Source: Oligoflexus sp. (GTDB lineage: Bacteria > Bdellovibrionota_B > Oligoflexia > Oligoflexales > Oligoflexaceae). Taken from it: a stretch of 64,000 nucleotides of DNA. Positions 28,053 to 37,081 of the stretch are shown here, piece after piece. Under the pieces are notes generated by a model, which did no database searches, was not told the DNA's origin, and worked only from the letters and a program-made list of their open reading frames with translations. The translations under genes were made by a program, and so were the position numbers. Positions within the stretch are counted from its first letter, which is position 1. Every line of letters begins with the position of its first letter. The stretch covers positions 1 to 64,000 of the forward strand of contig JACMPP010000093.1 of NCBI GenBank assembly GCA_014377445.1. The letters run 5' to 3'.

Positions 28053-28081
28053 AAAGACGCCCGCAAAGAGCGGACGTCTTT
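28053..28081 (-). terminator. Terminator of the dikinase operon
   Basis: AAAGACG-C/T-CCGC arms form a 12-bp stem with one wobble. On the minus strand TTTTTT follows. It lies 14 bases after the dikinase stop. Confidence 0.8.
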
Positions 28082-28094
28082 CGTTCACATAATA

Positions 28095-30809
28095 TTAAGA
28101 CGCTTTGATCTCAGATTCAGCAGCCTCTTCCAGGATGGTCACAGTTCCCTTGCCACCATCAAGTCGAATCTTCATACCCGTTTTCAAAGTATTCGTCAGG
28201 CCCTTGATTCCAACGATGGTTGGCAGACCCATCTCTCGGGCAACGATGGCCGAGTGAGAGAGTAAGCTCCCGCGCTCAACGAGAAGACCGGAGATACTTG
28301 GGTAAAGTGGGACCCAACCTGGATCGGTTCGCGCCGTGACCAGGATCTCACCATTGAGGCTCAAGTCGTCTTTTGGAGAATTCACGACCTTCACGATACC
28401 TTCGATGATTCCCGGGCAGCAGGGCAGACCTTTCAGGTGATAATCAGCACCTTCTTCGACATCCGCCATCTCAGGAACAGCCAGAAATTCATTCTGCCAA
28501 TAGACTGCGCCGCGGGTCTGGAAGCGGACCTTAGGATCCTCGCCTTCAAAACGAGCGTACTCGACTTTGCGAATGGCCACGAACGCCTTGAGATCGTATG
28601 CAGCCAAGGTTCCCTGATGAATACCCCAAACTTCTTCCATGTTCAGGTACCAGATGTCTTCGCCGGTCTCGAGGACTCCCTTGCTGGCCAGGTCTGCTCC
28701 CATCGCCCGGAAAATCGAGCGCGCAACGCCGTAGGCACGCGTTCGTGAGAAGCGGGTGTTTTCGCGGTTCTTCACAGCCTTACGGGCATGTTTGAGAGAC
28801 CAGAAGTAAATAATTTTTCTAAAGCCGCTGAGTTCCTTTCGAACCGCAACCTCTGCCTTGTCACGCATCGCGTGCTCACGTTCTTCATAGACTGCAAGAT
28901 CGGTTGTGCCCGATCGCAGGTAGTTCTTCAGGCACATGAAGAGAAAGCTTGGATCCGTGTTGAGGTCGATCTCTTCCAGTTTCATCTCACTCATACAACG
29001 GAAGCCGAAGCGATCGATGTACTTCAGAACTCTTTGGTAGAATTCCTGGTGCGGACTTTGATTGAGAGCTTCAAGCAGCGAATCAACCGGATGGTTTTCC
29101 ATCAGGGTTTTCAAAGCGGGTACCTTCACAACTTCGCCAGCCATACGAATCAACTCTTTGGTTGGCTCAGCGCTTTCAAGGTTGCCTTCACCAGCGAGGA
29201 GATCGTTCTGAATACTGCTGCCGAGAACGTTCAGCCATTTGCCTGTGAGCCCCTTCAGAATCCCGAAGTGGACCATACAGAGGAAATCGTTGATGATCGG
29301 CGCTTTCCATTTGCCGAGCATATTGTTGTCCATATCGAGGTAGTGAGCAAAGAGGTCATCACTCGACATACGAGAGAAATCGTGCGCGCGGAACTGGTCA
29401 TAGTCGCGTTTGAATTCGAAAAGAAACTTGTCAACGATGCCCTGGATCGCGAAGTGATAATAGACAAAGCTGAGTCCCGTACGGAACTTTCGCAATTTTC
29501 CTTTCCAGGTATCCCAGGAAGGGTGCGGCTTGATTCGCTCAATGATTTCAGGAGAAAGCTCTTCGCCCACTCCCATCATCGTTTCCATGAACTGACGGTT
29601 CTTGCTGAAACCGGGAAGGACGCCAACCAGTTTGTACCAGTTGTAGAGGTTGTAGTAAACGCGACCGTTCATGCAACCCAGCATGTTCCCCAGATAGGGT
29701 TCCATGTCTTTTACCACTTCACGGGAAAGACCGAGAATTTCGCAGAACTGAATATAGACTCGTTTATAGTTCACGAGTGCAAATGTAAACGATAGGGGCG
29801 AAGTAAGACCGCCGTAACTTTCGACGATATTGGAGTTGTCCCAGAGGTTGGGGAAACCCGTAAGGTTTCGTTCCAAAGTCGTGACGGGACGAGTCTGCAA
29901 AATGTAGGTTTGGCCCTTCAATACCGCCCATTCCACGTCTTGCGGCGTGCCGTAGTACTTCTGCAGCTTGATGCCGACGTCATGAAGAGTCTTAAGTTGC
30001 TCGGCATTGAGAGCCGGTTTGTTCCACTCGGCTTCAGGAAGATCGACCTTATCGCAATGACCGGAGCCGGAGCGACGAAAAGCTTCCTTCTTCTCAACGA
30101 TTTCAGAATGTGTAAGGGCGCCCGTATCGCGACTGACCCAGTAAGTATCTGCATCGAGGGCACCCGAGACCAATCCTTCGCCAACACCATGGACCGCACT
30201 CACAACGTATTGCGAGAGATCATTGCTCATGGGATCGCAGGTGAAAAGAACACCGGACTGCTCCGGATCAACCATCCACTGAAATACGACCGCGACACTG
30301 ATCCCGGTCAGGGCCAGGCCGTTTTCCTTCCGATAGAAAAGACAACGATCGGAAAATCCAGATGCCCAACAGAGGCGTAGATACTTCAAAGCGTCTGCGG
30401 CGCTGCCCACATAGAGATAGCTCGAGAGCTGGCCCGCAAAGGAGTGGCCCGCACCATCTTCATCGGTTGCCGACGAACGCACGGAAATCAGCCCGCCTTT
30501 GGAAACCAATGCGTAAGCTTCCTCGGCTAAAGCTTTCACGCTGGCTGACATGGGGGCATTGACGATAAGTTCTTCGATATTCTTGGAAACCACATCGGCG
30601 GCCAGCGTGCCATCGACAAAAAGTTTCAATTGAGCCTCGATCGGCCCTTCCAGATTAGCATCGCGAACGAAGGTCTCGTAGACCGAACGACCCAACACGG
30701 TCCAATCAGGCACCTGAACACCGATACTCGACATCAGATAAAGATTATAACCTTTACCCCCAGCCTCTTTCTTTGCAAAGTTCTTAGTCGAATTCTTCCG
30801 AACGAGCAT
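28095..30809 (-). CDS. Rifampin phosphotransferase-like dikinase
   Basis: This 904-residue protein has an ATP-grasp (PPDK_N) domain (about 1-330: GGKGYNLYLMSSIGVQVPDW, SVRSSATDEDGAGHSFAGQ, QDVEWAV, LQTRPVTT). A middle region (340-780) has no known signature. A phosphohistidine domain contains LLVERGSLLSHSAIVAREMG (His852). It lacks the PEP/pyruvate TIM barrel of true PEP synthase. This order matches rifampin phosphotransferase, in which ATP phosphorylates the His and the phosphate passes to a hydroxyl in the middle-domain substrate. Here the substrate is more likely a pathway intermediate than rifampin, because the gene ends a lipid-like operon, 37 bases after the UbiA gene. Confidence 0.8.
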   Translation of the reverse strand: MLVRKNSTKNFAKKEAGGKGYNLYLMSSIGVQVPDWTVLGRSVYETFVRDANLEGPIEAQLKLFVDGTLAADVVSKNIEELIVNAPMSASVKALAEEAYALVSKGGLISVRSSATDEDGAGHSFAGQLSSYLYVGSAADALKYLRLCWASGFSDRCLFYRKENGLALTGISVAVVFQWMVDPEQSGVLFTCDPMSNDLSQYVVSAVHGVGEGLVSGALDADTYWVSRDTGALTHSEIVEKKEAFRRSGSGHCDKVDLPEAEWNKPALNAEQLKTLHDVGIKLQKYYGTPQDVEWAVLKGQTYILQTRPVTTLERNLTGFPNLWDNSNIVESYGGLTSPLSFTFALVNYKRVYIQFCEILGLSREVVKDMEPYLGNMLGCMNGRVYYNLYNWYKLVGVLPGFSKNRQFMETMMGVGEELSPEIIERIKPHPSWDTWKGKLRKFRTGLSFVYYHFAIQGIVDKFLFEFKRDYDQFRAHDFSRMSSDDLFAHYLDMDNNMLGKWKAPIINDFLCMVHFGILKGLTGKWLNVLGSSIQNDLLAGEGNLESAEPTKELIRMAGEVVKVPALKTLMENHPVDSLLEALNQSPHQEFYQRVLKYIDRFGFRCMSEMKLEEIDLNTDPSFLFMCLKNYLRSGTTDLAVYEEREHAMRDKAEVAVRKELSGFRKIIYFWSLKHARKAVKNRENTRFSRTRAYGVARSIFRAMGADLASKGVLETGEDIWYLNMEEVWGIHQGTLAAYDLKAFVAIRKVEYARFEGEDPKVRFQTRGAVYWQNEFLAVPEMADVEEGADYHLKGLPCCPGIIEGIVKVVNSPKDDLSLNGEILVTARTDPGWVPLYPSISGLLVERGSLLSHSAIVAREMGLPTIVGIKGLTNTLKTGMKIRLDGGKGTVTILEEAAESEIKAS

Positions 30810-30846
30810 GCTATATATCCCTGTCTAAAGATGCGTGAGTTTGCGA

Positions 30847-31737
30847 TTAGAGAAACATACCCTGATAGGTCAGTATCGAATAAAAGAGCAGCAGATAGGC
30901 TCCCGTGACAGTTCGAAAGACTTGCCCCGAAGTTTTGGATTTGCTGATCACGAGATATACCCCAGCCAGCAGGGGAATCAGCGCGCAGGCCGCCTGGATC
31001 TCGAACCCTTCAAGACCTGCAAGACCTATGTACCAGAGGACAGCGAGGGCTAGTGCGACCTGACTGAGACTCAGTACAACGGCCCCCAACACTCCAAAGT
31101 TGAGCGAGTAGCTCTCCACATTCGGCCGTTCTTCTTCGGGGGCAAAGGTCTTGCGGGCAAATTCAAAGAGGTTGAAAAGCGCCCAGTTGATAGGAGCAGC
31201 CCAAATCACCGCCTTCAGCATGTCCTCATTCACCACGCCCGTCGCTTGACCCGCAATCGAAAGACCTAGCAGCATGGAAACGAAGGTATGCGTCACAGCA
31301 TAGGTCGTCAGGTGACGACTCAGCCACTTCCCAATAAAGAATTCTACCCGCATGAGTAGACTATAGGCCATCGCCACCATGTGCAAAACCAGTGGACCTG
31401 TCCCCATGCGTGACGCCAAAGCCAGTTCAATGAATAGAATGCAAACGATCATGATCCTAACCTGAAAAACGGTCAGGACACCCCGGGCGAGAGGCCTTGT
31501 CGGATTCACCTTCAAATCCACTTGGTAGTCTTTGATTTCATCAAAGCAACGCAGGCGAAAGAAGAAGAGAAAGGTGATGATGAAGATAGACGACGTAAAA
31601 AGCCCAGTCTTCGCGGTCAAATTCTCCGTGAGTGCGACGTTCCCGAGACAAAAGAGCCCAACCATAGGGATATGGGATCCCAAAGGAAAGCGCTCCCTGA
31701 CGAAGGTCCACCAATTTTGCAATAACTTGGCCATCAT
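30847..31737 (-). CDS. UbiA-family prenyltransferase
   Basis: This 296-residue inner-membrane protein has about nine helices. RCFDEIKDYQVDLKVNPTRP is the first aspartate-rich prenyl-diphosphate motif of UbiA enzymes. The second site is altered (FEFARKTFAPEEE). UbiA enzymes join isoprenoid diphosphates, or cyclic or glycerol acceptors, to aromatic or lipid partners. Its ATG touches the stop of the synthetase fusion (TAAATG). The substrate is unknown, and a lipid or quinone-like acceptor fits the context. Confidence 0.83.
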   Translation of the reverse strand: MMAKLLQNWWTFVRERFPLGSHIPMVGLFCLGNVALTENLTAKTGLFTSSIFIITFLFFFRLRCFDEIKDYQVDLKVNPTRPLARGVLTVFQVRIMIVCILFIELALASRMGTGPLVLHMVAMAYSLLMRVEFFIGKWLSRHLTTYAVTHTFVSMLLGLSIAGQATGVVNEDMLKAVIWAAPINWALFNLFEFARKTFAPEEERPNVESYSLNFGVLGAVVLSLSQVALALAVLWYIGLAGLEGFEIQAACALIPLLAGVYLVISKSKTSGQVFRTVTGAYLLLFYSILTYQGMFL

Positions 31738-34227
31738 TTATCCTGCAAGTAAATCGGTGGTTTTGTCTTTAATCAAACTGTCGCGCAATTGATCGTATTC
31801 CACTTTGCTATGGTGACGGGGATCCATGGGAATCTTATCGACGATGAAGATACAATCGACCGGGATCTTATTCTTTTTGAAGAGACGGATGATCTCCTTC
31901 GAAAGAGAGGCGTTCCCAACTTCCCCCGCATTGAGCTCAACAGCGACAGCCGTCTTGGATCCCAAGACTTTGTCGGGCATACCTAAGAATGCTCCGTATT
32001 TGACTTGAGCAATACGCTTCAGAATGACTTCGGCACTGACGGGGAAGCAGTAGGTATCGCCACGTTCGATGACGTTATGGATACGACCGACAACCCAGAG
32101 ATAGCCCTTGCTGTCACGACGCGCGAGGTCGCCGGTTCGGTGCCAGACGTTCCCCTCATCATCCTGGATCTTCGATTTGAAGAATGCTTCAGGGTTGTTG
32201 TAGTAATCGCGGCAGACGTGGTCGCCGGTCACGATAAACTCGCCCACTTCGCCGGTCGGAACTTCAAGTTCCTTCCAGGAAGTCTTCTTAAGGTCGATGT
32301 TCTCGCGAACGATCTTGATGAATTTATAGCGGAGATCGTCGCTGACGTGCCCGACGTTCACACCATCTTCAACGATCTCTGGATCCGGATCGGGCAGCAT
32401 GCCGAGCATTTCCGAAGCTTCGATATGGGCCATAGGCTCCACTTCCGTCGACCCGTAAAGCACCCAAACTTCGGACTGCGGAGCCACTTGTTTAAAGTCA
32501 GCAACGTTATCGCGACTGATCGGAGCCCCACCTGTCACCACTCGACGGAGGGACACGAGCTGAATCTTGTTGGCGATACAGTAGGCGCTGACGCCGTTTA
32601 ACATGGAAGGCGAAAGGGTCGTGCAGGTAAGTTTTTCATGAAGGATCTGACTCACCATGGCCGCCGAGTCACGCTCGGAGGGTGCTGCGAGATTGATAGC
32701 GGGCAGAATCGTCGTCACACCGCTCGCGAGGTTATTCAACGAGAAGATAGGGAAGGCCGGCATGTCTTTGTCGGTCGGACCATAAGGAACGACTTGAGAC
32801 AGGGATTCGTGTTGGGCACAGAGGAAACGGTGGGTACGGTTGGCTCCTTTTGGAGTCCCCGAGCTTCCGGTGGTGAAGGTGATCAGCGCTGTTTCTTCCG
32901 ATTCAACGGCCACGAGTTCCGTCGTACCCGGCGTTTCCAGAAGTTTTTCAAGTTGAGCCGAGAAACTGCCGTCGTTGCCAGGTCCGGCAATGATCCAGAG
33001 CGGCATTGTGCTGAATTCAGGCACTTCACGAATCAGGTCGAAAGCTGCTTTGTGACTGATCATGGCTTTGGGTTGAGCGCAGGATGCACTGGCACCGAGG
33101 TGGCTGCTTCGTGCCCATGAATCGAGAAAGACTGCGATAGCGCCGAGGCGTTGCACGGCGAACATCGCTGTATACATAAGGGTATTCATAGGCAGGAAGA
33201 TGATAACGCGATCACCTTTTTCAATACCCAGTTTGCGCAGCCCGAGGGCCACGGTATTGATCATGCCGTTGAACTGAGCATAAGTGATTTCGCTGTGAGG
33301 CAGGGGACTGTTGTGGGATCCATCCCATTTCTGAATGTCAGGCGTGTTGACCCAACGCAAAGCCACACGATCAGGAAAGTTCAGGAGGTGCGATTCGAGG
33401 TAGCCTAAAACGTTGTTTTTTTCTGTCGATCCTGGCTGGTAACCGATTCGCAATGTCTTCCTCTCTCCGGCTTTAAGCGATACGGGAGCCGCAGCTTTTC
33501 CTGCCGGCTTATCGAACTCGCGTTGCATAATTTCGACTACTTTTTGATCGATGTTCCACGGCACGGAGTGCCCGACGTCAGGACGGATCAGGATCTCGTT
33601 CGCTCCGAGACCGCTGTCCTTCATGATTTTTTCCTGGCTTTCCCAAGGCACGGCCGTGTCTTTGCCGCCCCGAATGACGATCAGACGATCGATAAAGCCG
33701 GCCAACGAACCGCTCAATGGATTGCTTTGTTGAAAGCTTTTGAAAGCCGAAGCTTTGGCCCAAATCTCGCCTTTGGAGAGGTACTGAAGCATACGTTCGG
33801 CTTCCGCCGGTTGAGCTTCCTGAGGTGCGAAGGTCTTGCTGATGAATTCGGCGGCAAGTTTAGGCGCAGCACCCGCTAGAATTTTGGATCCAAGCACAGG
33901 CAGATTGATAATCATCTGCTTCAGGGCTGAGACGGGATGATCGACTCCCAAGGTGGGATTCAGAAAGATGACCGTCTTGAGCTTTCTGCCCCGACTCTGA
34001 GCCCACTTCAAGAGCGCATAGCAGCCAAACGAAAAGGCGATGGCGTTGAGACCCTCTTCGTCCGGGATCGCTTTATCCAAAGCGTTAAGAATATTGGATT
34101 CACCAGCGGGCAGGACGACAGGAAACCACTCATAGCCCGGGGGGAGAGTCATGCGGCTGCACAAAGTCTTAAAATCTTCAGGAACACCAGGATTACCGTG
34201 GATGAGCAGAATCTTCTGATTTTTCAT
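31738..34227 (-). CDS. Alpha/beta-hydrolase fused to OleC-like adenylating enzyme
   Basis: Residues 1-240 of this 829-residue protein are an alpha/beta hydrolase: HGNPG at 10-14, AFSFG with Ser66, GGKD with Asp190 and GHSVPW with His220, a full triad. Residues 260-829 are an AMP-dependent synthetase with TTGSSGTPKG (452-461), LYGSTEVEP, RTGDLARRDSKGYLWVVGR and a C-terminal MDPRHHSKVEYD. That last motif resembles the RHNAK ending of OleC beta-lactone synthetases, and DMPAFPIFSLNN resembles the OleC insert. OleB-OleC fusions are known, but OleB uses Asp, not Ser. No OleA or OleD is nearby. It overlaps the upstream gene by four bases. Confidence 0.8.
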   Translation of the reverse strand: MKNQKILLIHGNPGVPEDFKTLCSRMTLPPGYEWFPVVLPAGESNILNALDKAIPDEEGLNAIAFSFGCYALLKWAQSRGRKLKTVIFLNPTLGVDHPVSALKQMIINLPVLGSKILAGAAPKLAAEFISKTFAPQEAQPAEAERMLQYLSKGEIWAKASAFKSFQQSNPLSGSLAGFIDRLIVIRGGKDTAVPWESQEKIMKDSGLGANEILIRPDVGHSVPWNIDQKVVEIMQREFDKPAGKAAAPVSLKAGERKTLRIGYQPGSTEKNNVLGYLESHLLNFPDRVALRWVNTPDIQKWDGSHNSPLPHSEITYAQFNGMINTVALGLRKLGIEKGDRVIIFLPMNTLMYTAMFAVQRLGAIAVFLDSWARSSHLGASASCAQPKAMISHKAAFDLIREVPEFSTMPLWIIAGPGNDGSFSAQLEKLLETPGTTELVAVESEETALITFTTGSSGTPKGANRTHRFLCAQHESLSQVVPYGPTDKDMPAFPIFSLNNLASGVTTILPAINLAAPSERDSAAMVSQILHEKLTCTTLSPSMLNGVSAYCIANKIQLVSLRRVVTGGAPISRDNVADFKQVAPQSEVWVLYGSTEVEPMAHIEASEMLGMLPDPDPEIVEDGVNVGHVSDDLRYKFIKIVRENIDLKKTSWKELEVPTGEVGEFIVTGDHVCRDYYNNPEAFFKSKIQDDEGNVWHRTGDLARRDSKGYLWVVGRIHNVIERGDTYCFPVSAEVILKRIAQVKYGAFLGMPDKVLGSKTAVAVELNAGEVGNASLSKEIIRLFKKNKIPVDCIFIVDKIPMDPRHHSKVEYDQLRDSLIKDKTTDLLAG

Positions 34228-34967
34228 AGGGAGAGTCCTGATTTGCGGATGTTACGGATTTCACGCCAGGTCGGTGTGCGCCGGTGTTTAAGTTCAGCCG
34301 GCCCTACATTAGGCTGGCCTTCCAGTGTCTTTTCATCCTGCTTGAGATTGCTCAATACGCTGCGAATCTCCGCCAGCTCACGTTTGACCGCGTTGCGAAG
34401 ATAATTCTTATAATTCCTCTCGCTGCCGTCACTGACTTCAACCGCACGCAGAATCGCACCGGCATCGATTTTCGAAGCCATGCGGTGAATCGAAAAACCA
34501 GTGGGCTTCCCTTCTGAGAGATTCCACATATCGCAGCTCGTGCCTCGTTGCAGAGGCAGGAGTCCATGATGAATGTTTATACAGCCCAGACGAGGGGCAT
34601 CGAGGAAGGCTTTCTTATAGATGCAACGCGTGCGGGCATTCACCACGAGATCGAAGTTGTGGTCCTTGATCAGAGTCAGAGCTTCGGGGCAGTTGACCGT
34701 TTTCAATACCCATACCGGTTTGTTTTGCTTTTGATAGGCAGACAGCCGCCGTTTGTGGCTTCGACCAAACTGGTTCAAAAGCATACTCGCGCCCATACCC
34801 AGGGCACCAAGTCCGACCAGGGCCAGGCCTTTGACAGTCAGGTCACGACTTTCGTTATCAAGGATCAGCAGGCCTTGGATTTCCGGGCAATCTGCAAGAC
34901 CGATGACCAGCTCATCGTAATTATCAGGAGTGAAAGTAACGCGGGACGTGACAAGCAGAGCTCTCAC
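34224..34967 (-). CDS. Formyltransferase-like protein
   Basis: This 247-residue relative of the Fmt/PurN N-terminal domain keeps the catalytic residues: Asn and His in INIHHGLLP and Asp in KIDAGAIL. The tRNA-binding C-terminal domain of methionyl-tRNA formyltransferase is missing, and a short basic tail replaces it. Near the front (about residues 45-75) is an unusual Gly/Leu-rich segment that may contact the membrane. It is the first gene of the minus lipid operon and overlaps the next gene by four bases. It likely formylates, or carries out a related one-carbon step on, an amino group of a pathway intermediate. Confidence 0.75.
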   Translation of the reverse strand: MRALLVTSRVTFTPDNYDELVIGLADCPEIQGLLILDNESRDLTVKGLALVGLGALGMGASMLLNQFGRSHKRRLSAYQKQNKPVWVLKTVNCPEALTLIKDHNFDLVVNARTRCIYKKAFLDAPRLGCINIHHGLLPLQRGTSCDMWNLSEGKPTGFSIHRMASKIDAGAILRAVEVSDGSERNYKNYLRNAVKRELAEIRSVLSNLKQDEKTLEGQPNVGPAELKHRRTPTWREIRNIRKSGLSL

Positions 34968-35187
34968 ACATCTTCCTTTGCCTAAGTTGCCAACAAAAAA
35001 TCGAAAAGGAAAACTTTCGGTTGTTTAATGATAGCCGACTACGCGCGAAAAGAAGATCGGCAAAATCTCGCTAGGATAGAGCCGATGGTAAGGGATTTTT
35101 TATAAGTGTCTTTCGTTTCAGCAGAGGAGGAGTTGAGGCTGGTCTAAGCGCCCAATACAAAGCTCCTTTGCGAGCTTTCTACAGAAC

Positions 35188-36375
35188 TTAAAAAACGTCG
35201 GGTTCACGCCAGATCTCGCCCCGAATCGTTTCAAGGATAAGATCGCTCCCGTCGTGACCCAGAACATAGTTGTGCTGAACGGGTATTTTCCCAGAAGGCG
35301 TGTCGAGGATGAAAGCCGGTATGCCCATGCCTGAGATATTGCCCCGCAGAGACTTCATCACTTCGATCCCGCGCCGAATGGAAACCCGCAAATGCTCCGT
35401 GCCCTGCACGCTGTGGGCATGGAACACGTAGTAGGGTCGGGCCCGGATCTTGAGCAGCGAACGGCAAAGAGCCATCATCCGCTCAGGACTGTCGTTGACC
35501 CCTTTCAGCATCACCGCCTGATTTCCCACGGGAATGCCGTTGTTCACAAGGTTCGCCACAGCCTGAGCCGCTTCGGGTGTAATTTCTTCCGCGCAGTTGA
35601 AATGAGTATTCACATAAACAGGATGATATTTGGCGAGAATCTTGGCCAACCGATCCGTCACACGGTAGGGGAGGGTCACAGGCGTGCGCGTACCAAAGCG
35701 GATGATTTCCACGTGAGGAATCGCGCGAATGCGCTGCAGGAGCCCTTCGATCGCCGCATCACTGGCCACGAAAGAATCGCCTCCGGTAATCAAAACATCG
35801 CGAATCGCAGGGTTTGACGCAATGTATTCAATGCCTCGATCGATGATCGCGCGATTGAAATGGAGACCCGCCTCTTCATCGCGACGTTTGCGATAGCAAT
35901 AACGACAGTAGACAGGACAGAGTTGCGCCACGCAGAACGCGACGCGATCGGGATAGACCTGAACGACTTCACGGACCGGAGAGTGAGCCACTTCCGAAAG
36001 CGGATCGGCAACACCGAGGCTATCCTTCAATTCTTCGACTCGTGGCAAAGCCTGCAGACGAATGGGACACTCGTCATCGCCCAAACGGGCAACCATGAGA
36101 CCCATATAGTAGGGCGTGATACCCGCGTTGAAGAGATGATTGAGTTGCTCGAACCCTTGCGCTTCCTGCTCTTTAAGACTCAGAACAGCGGCCGCCTGCG
36201 CGCCTTCCGTCACCTGATGCTTCATCTGCCAACGCCAGTTGATGAAGGTTTTCGGCTCGACATTAAAACGCGCGGCCATCTGCGACGTTAACGAATTCGG
36301 ATCTTCCGCTAGTGAGAGGAACTCTTCTGGAATATAAAATGATGATTGTTCGTTGCTGTCAATGGGCTCACTCAT
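35188..36375 (-). CDS. KamA-family radical SAM aminomutase
   Basis: This 395-residue protein is of the lysine 2,3-aminomutase family. It has the cluster motif CPVYCRYCYRKR (Cys-x3-Cys-x2-Cys), ITGGDSF, RFGTRTPVTLP, and DTPSGKIPVQHNYV with a likely PLP lysine (GKIP). Possible roles are beta-lysine formation or the EpmB step of elongation factor P modification. No epmA or efp lies in the window, so the substrate is open. ATG 36375 was chosen (GGGAG ahead); the frame runs open to 36456 across the maf start. Confidence 0.85.
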   Translation of the reverse strand: MSEPIDSNEQSSFYIPEEFLSLAEDPNSLTSQMAARFNVEPKTFINWRWQMKHQVTEGAQAAAVLSLKEQEAQGFEQLNHLFNAGITPYYMGLMVARLGDDECPIRLQALPRVEELKDSLGVADPLSEVAHSPVREVVQVYPDRVAFCVAQLCPVYCRYCYRKRRDEEAGLHFNRAIIDRGIEYIASNPAIRDVLITGGDSFVASDAAIEGLLQRIRAIPHVEIIRFGTRTPVTLPYRVTDRLAKILAKYHPVYVNTHFNCAEEITPEAAQAVANLVNNGIPVGNQAVMLKGVNDSPERMMALCRSLLKIRARPYYVFHAHSVQGTEHLRVSIRRGIEVMKSLRGNISGMGIPAFILDTPSGKIPVQHNYVLGHDGSDLILETIRGEIWREPDVF

Positions 36376-36445
36376 GCGCCGTAGCTCCCTGTTTCGTGTC
36401 GTAGTGGCGGCACAAAGATTCCGACGCATAATATAGAGGTTTTTT

Positions 36446-37081
36446 ATGAAGATCAATCACCTGGTTCTCGCTTCAACCTCAAGCCACCGCCGCGCTTTGC
36501 TGAATCAGGTGGGCATCTCCCATCGCGCCATGGCCCCTGATGTCGATGAAGAGCTTATTCAAGCCGACAACCCCAAGGCTCTTGCTGAATCCCGCAGCGT
36601 CGCGAAGGGGCTTTCGCTGGCCTATGATGGCGAGACCTTTATCGCAATCGCTGCGGACCAGGTTCTCGACTTCCAAGGTCGCTCTTATGGCAAAGCTGAA
36701 GATCGGGAGGAAGCAGCTGATCGTTTGAGGGCCTTTGCGGGTCACTCTCACGTCTTGCGAAGTGCCTATTGTCTGGTGCTTTACACGGCCGCGGGGTCGC
36801 AGCTCCTAAAGAGCCGTGTCGAAAATGCCAAGATGACAATGAGGCCTCTAAGCGAAGCCGAGATTGAAGCCTATCTCGATACCAAAGAATGGGAGGGTTG
36901 CGCCGGCGGCTATCGATACGAAAATCGTGGAATGAATCTCTTCGGTGAAATCGAAGGCGATATGAGCACAGTGATCGGCTTGTCTTTACCGGCCCTGCTG
37001 GATGATTTGCGAGATTTGGGAATCAATGTCCTGTTGAATCCTGAAGGTCCCTGGGAATATCAGGATGAGGAGATCGGCTAG
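36446..37081 (+). CDS. Maf-like nucleotide pyrophosphatase
   Basis: This 211-residue house-cleaning enzyme hydrolyses modified nucleoside triphosphates. It has LASTSSHRRALL at the front, AADQVLDF with the catalytic Asp, and YLDTKEWEGCAGGYRYENRG. The pattern is nearest the YceF/m7GTP group. The ATG at 36446 lies 71 bases from the divergent kamA-like start. Its stop overlaps the convergent nth stop by four bases. Confidence 0.9.
   Translation: MKINHLVLASTSSHRRALLNQVGISHRAMAPDVDEELIQADNPKALAESRSVAKGLSLAYDGETFIAIAADQVLDFQGRSYGKAEDREEAADRLRAFAGHSHVLRSAYCLVLYTAAGSQLLKSRVENAKMTMRPLSEAEIEAYLDTKEWEGCAGGYRYENRGMNLFGEIEGDMSTVIGLSLPALLDDLRDLGINVLLNPEGPWEYQDEEIG

Noticed and set aside
28788-29795. 335-codon plus-strand frame
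   Set aside because: Opposite the dikinase gene; no motif, and the dikinase is clear.
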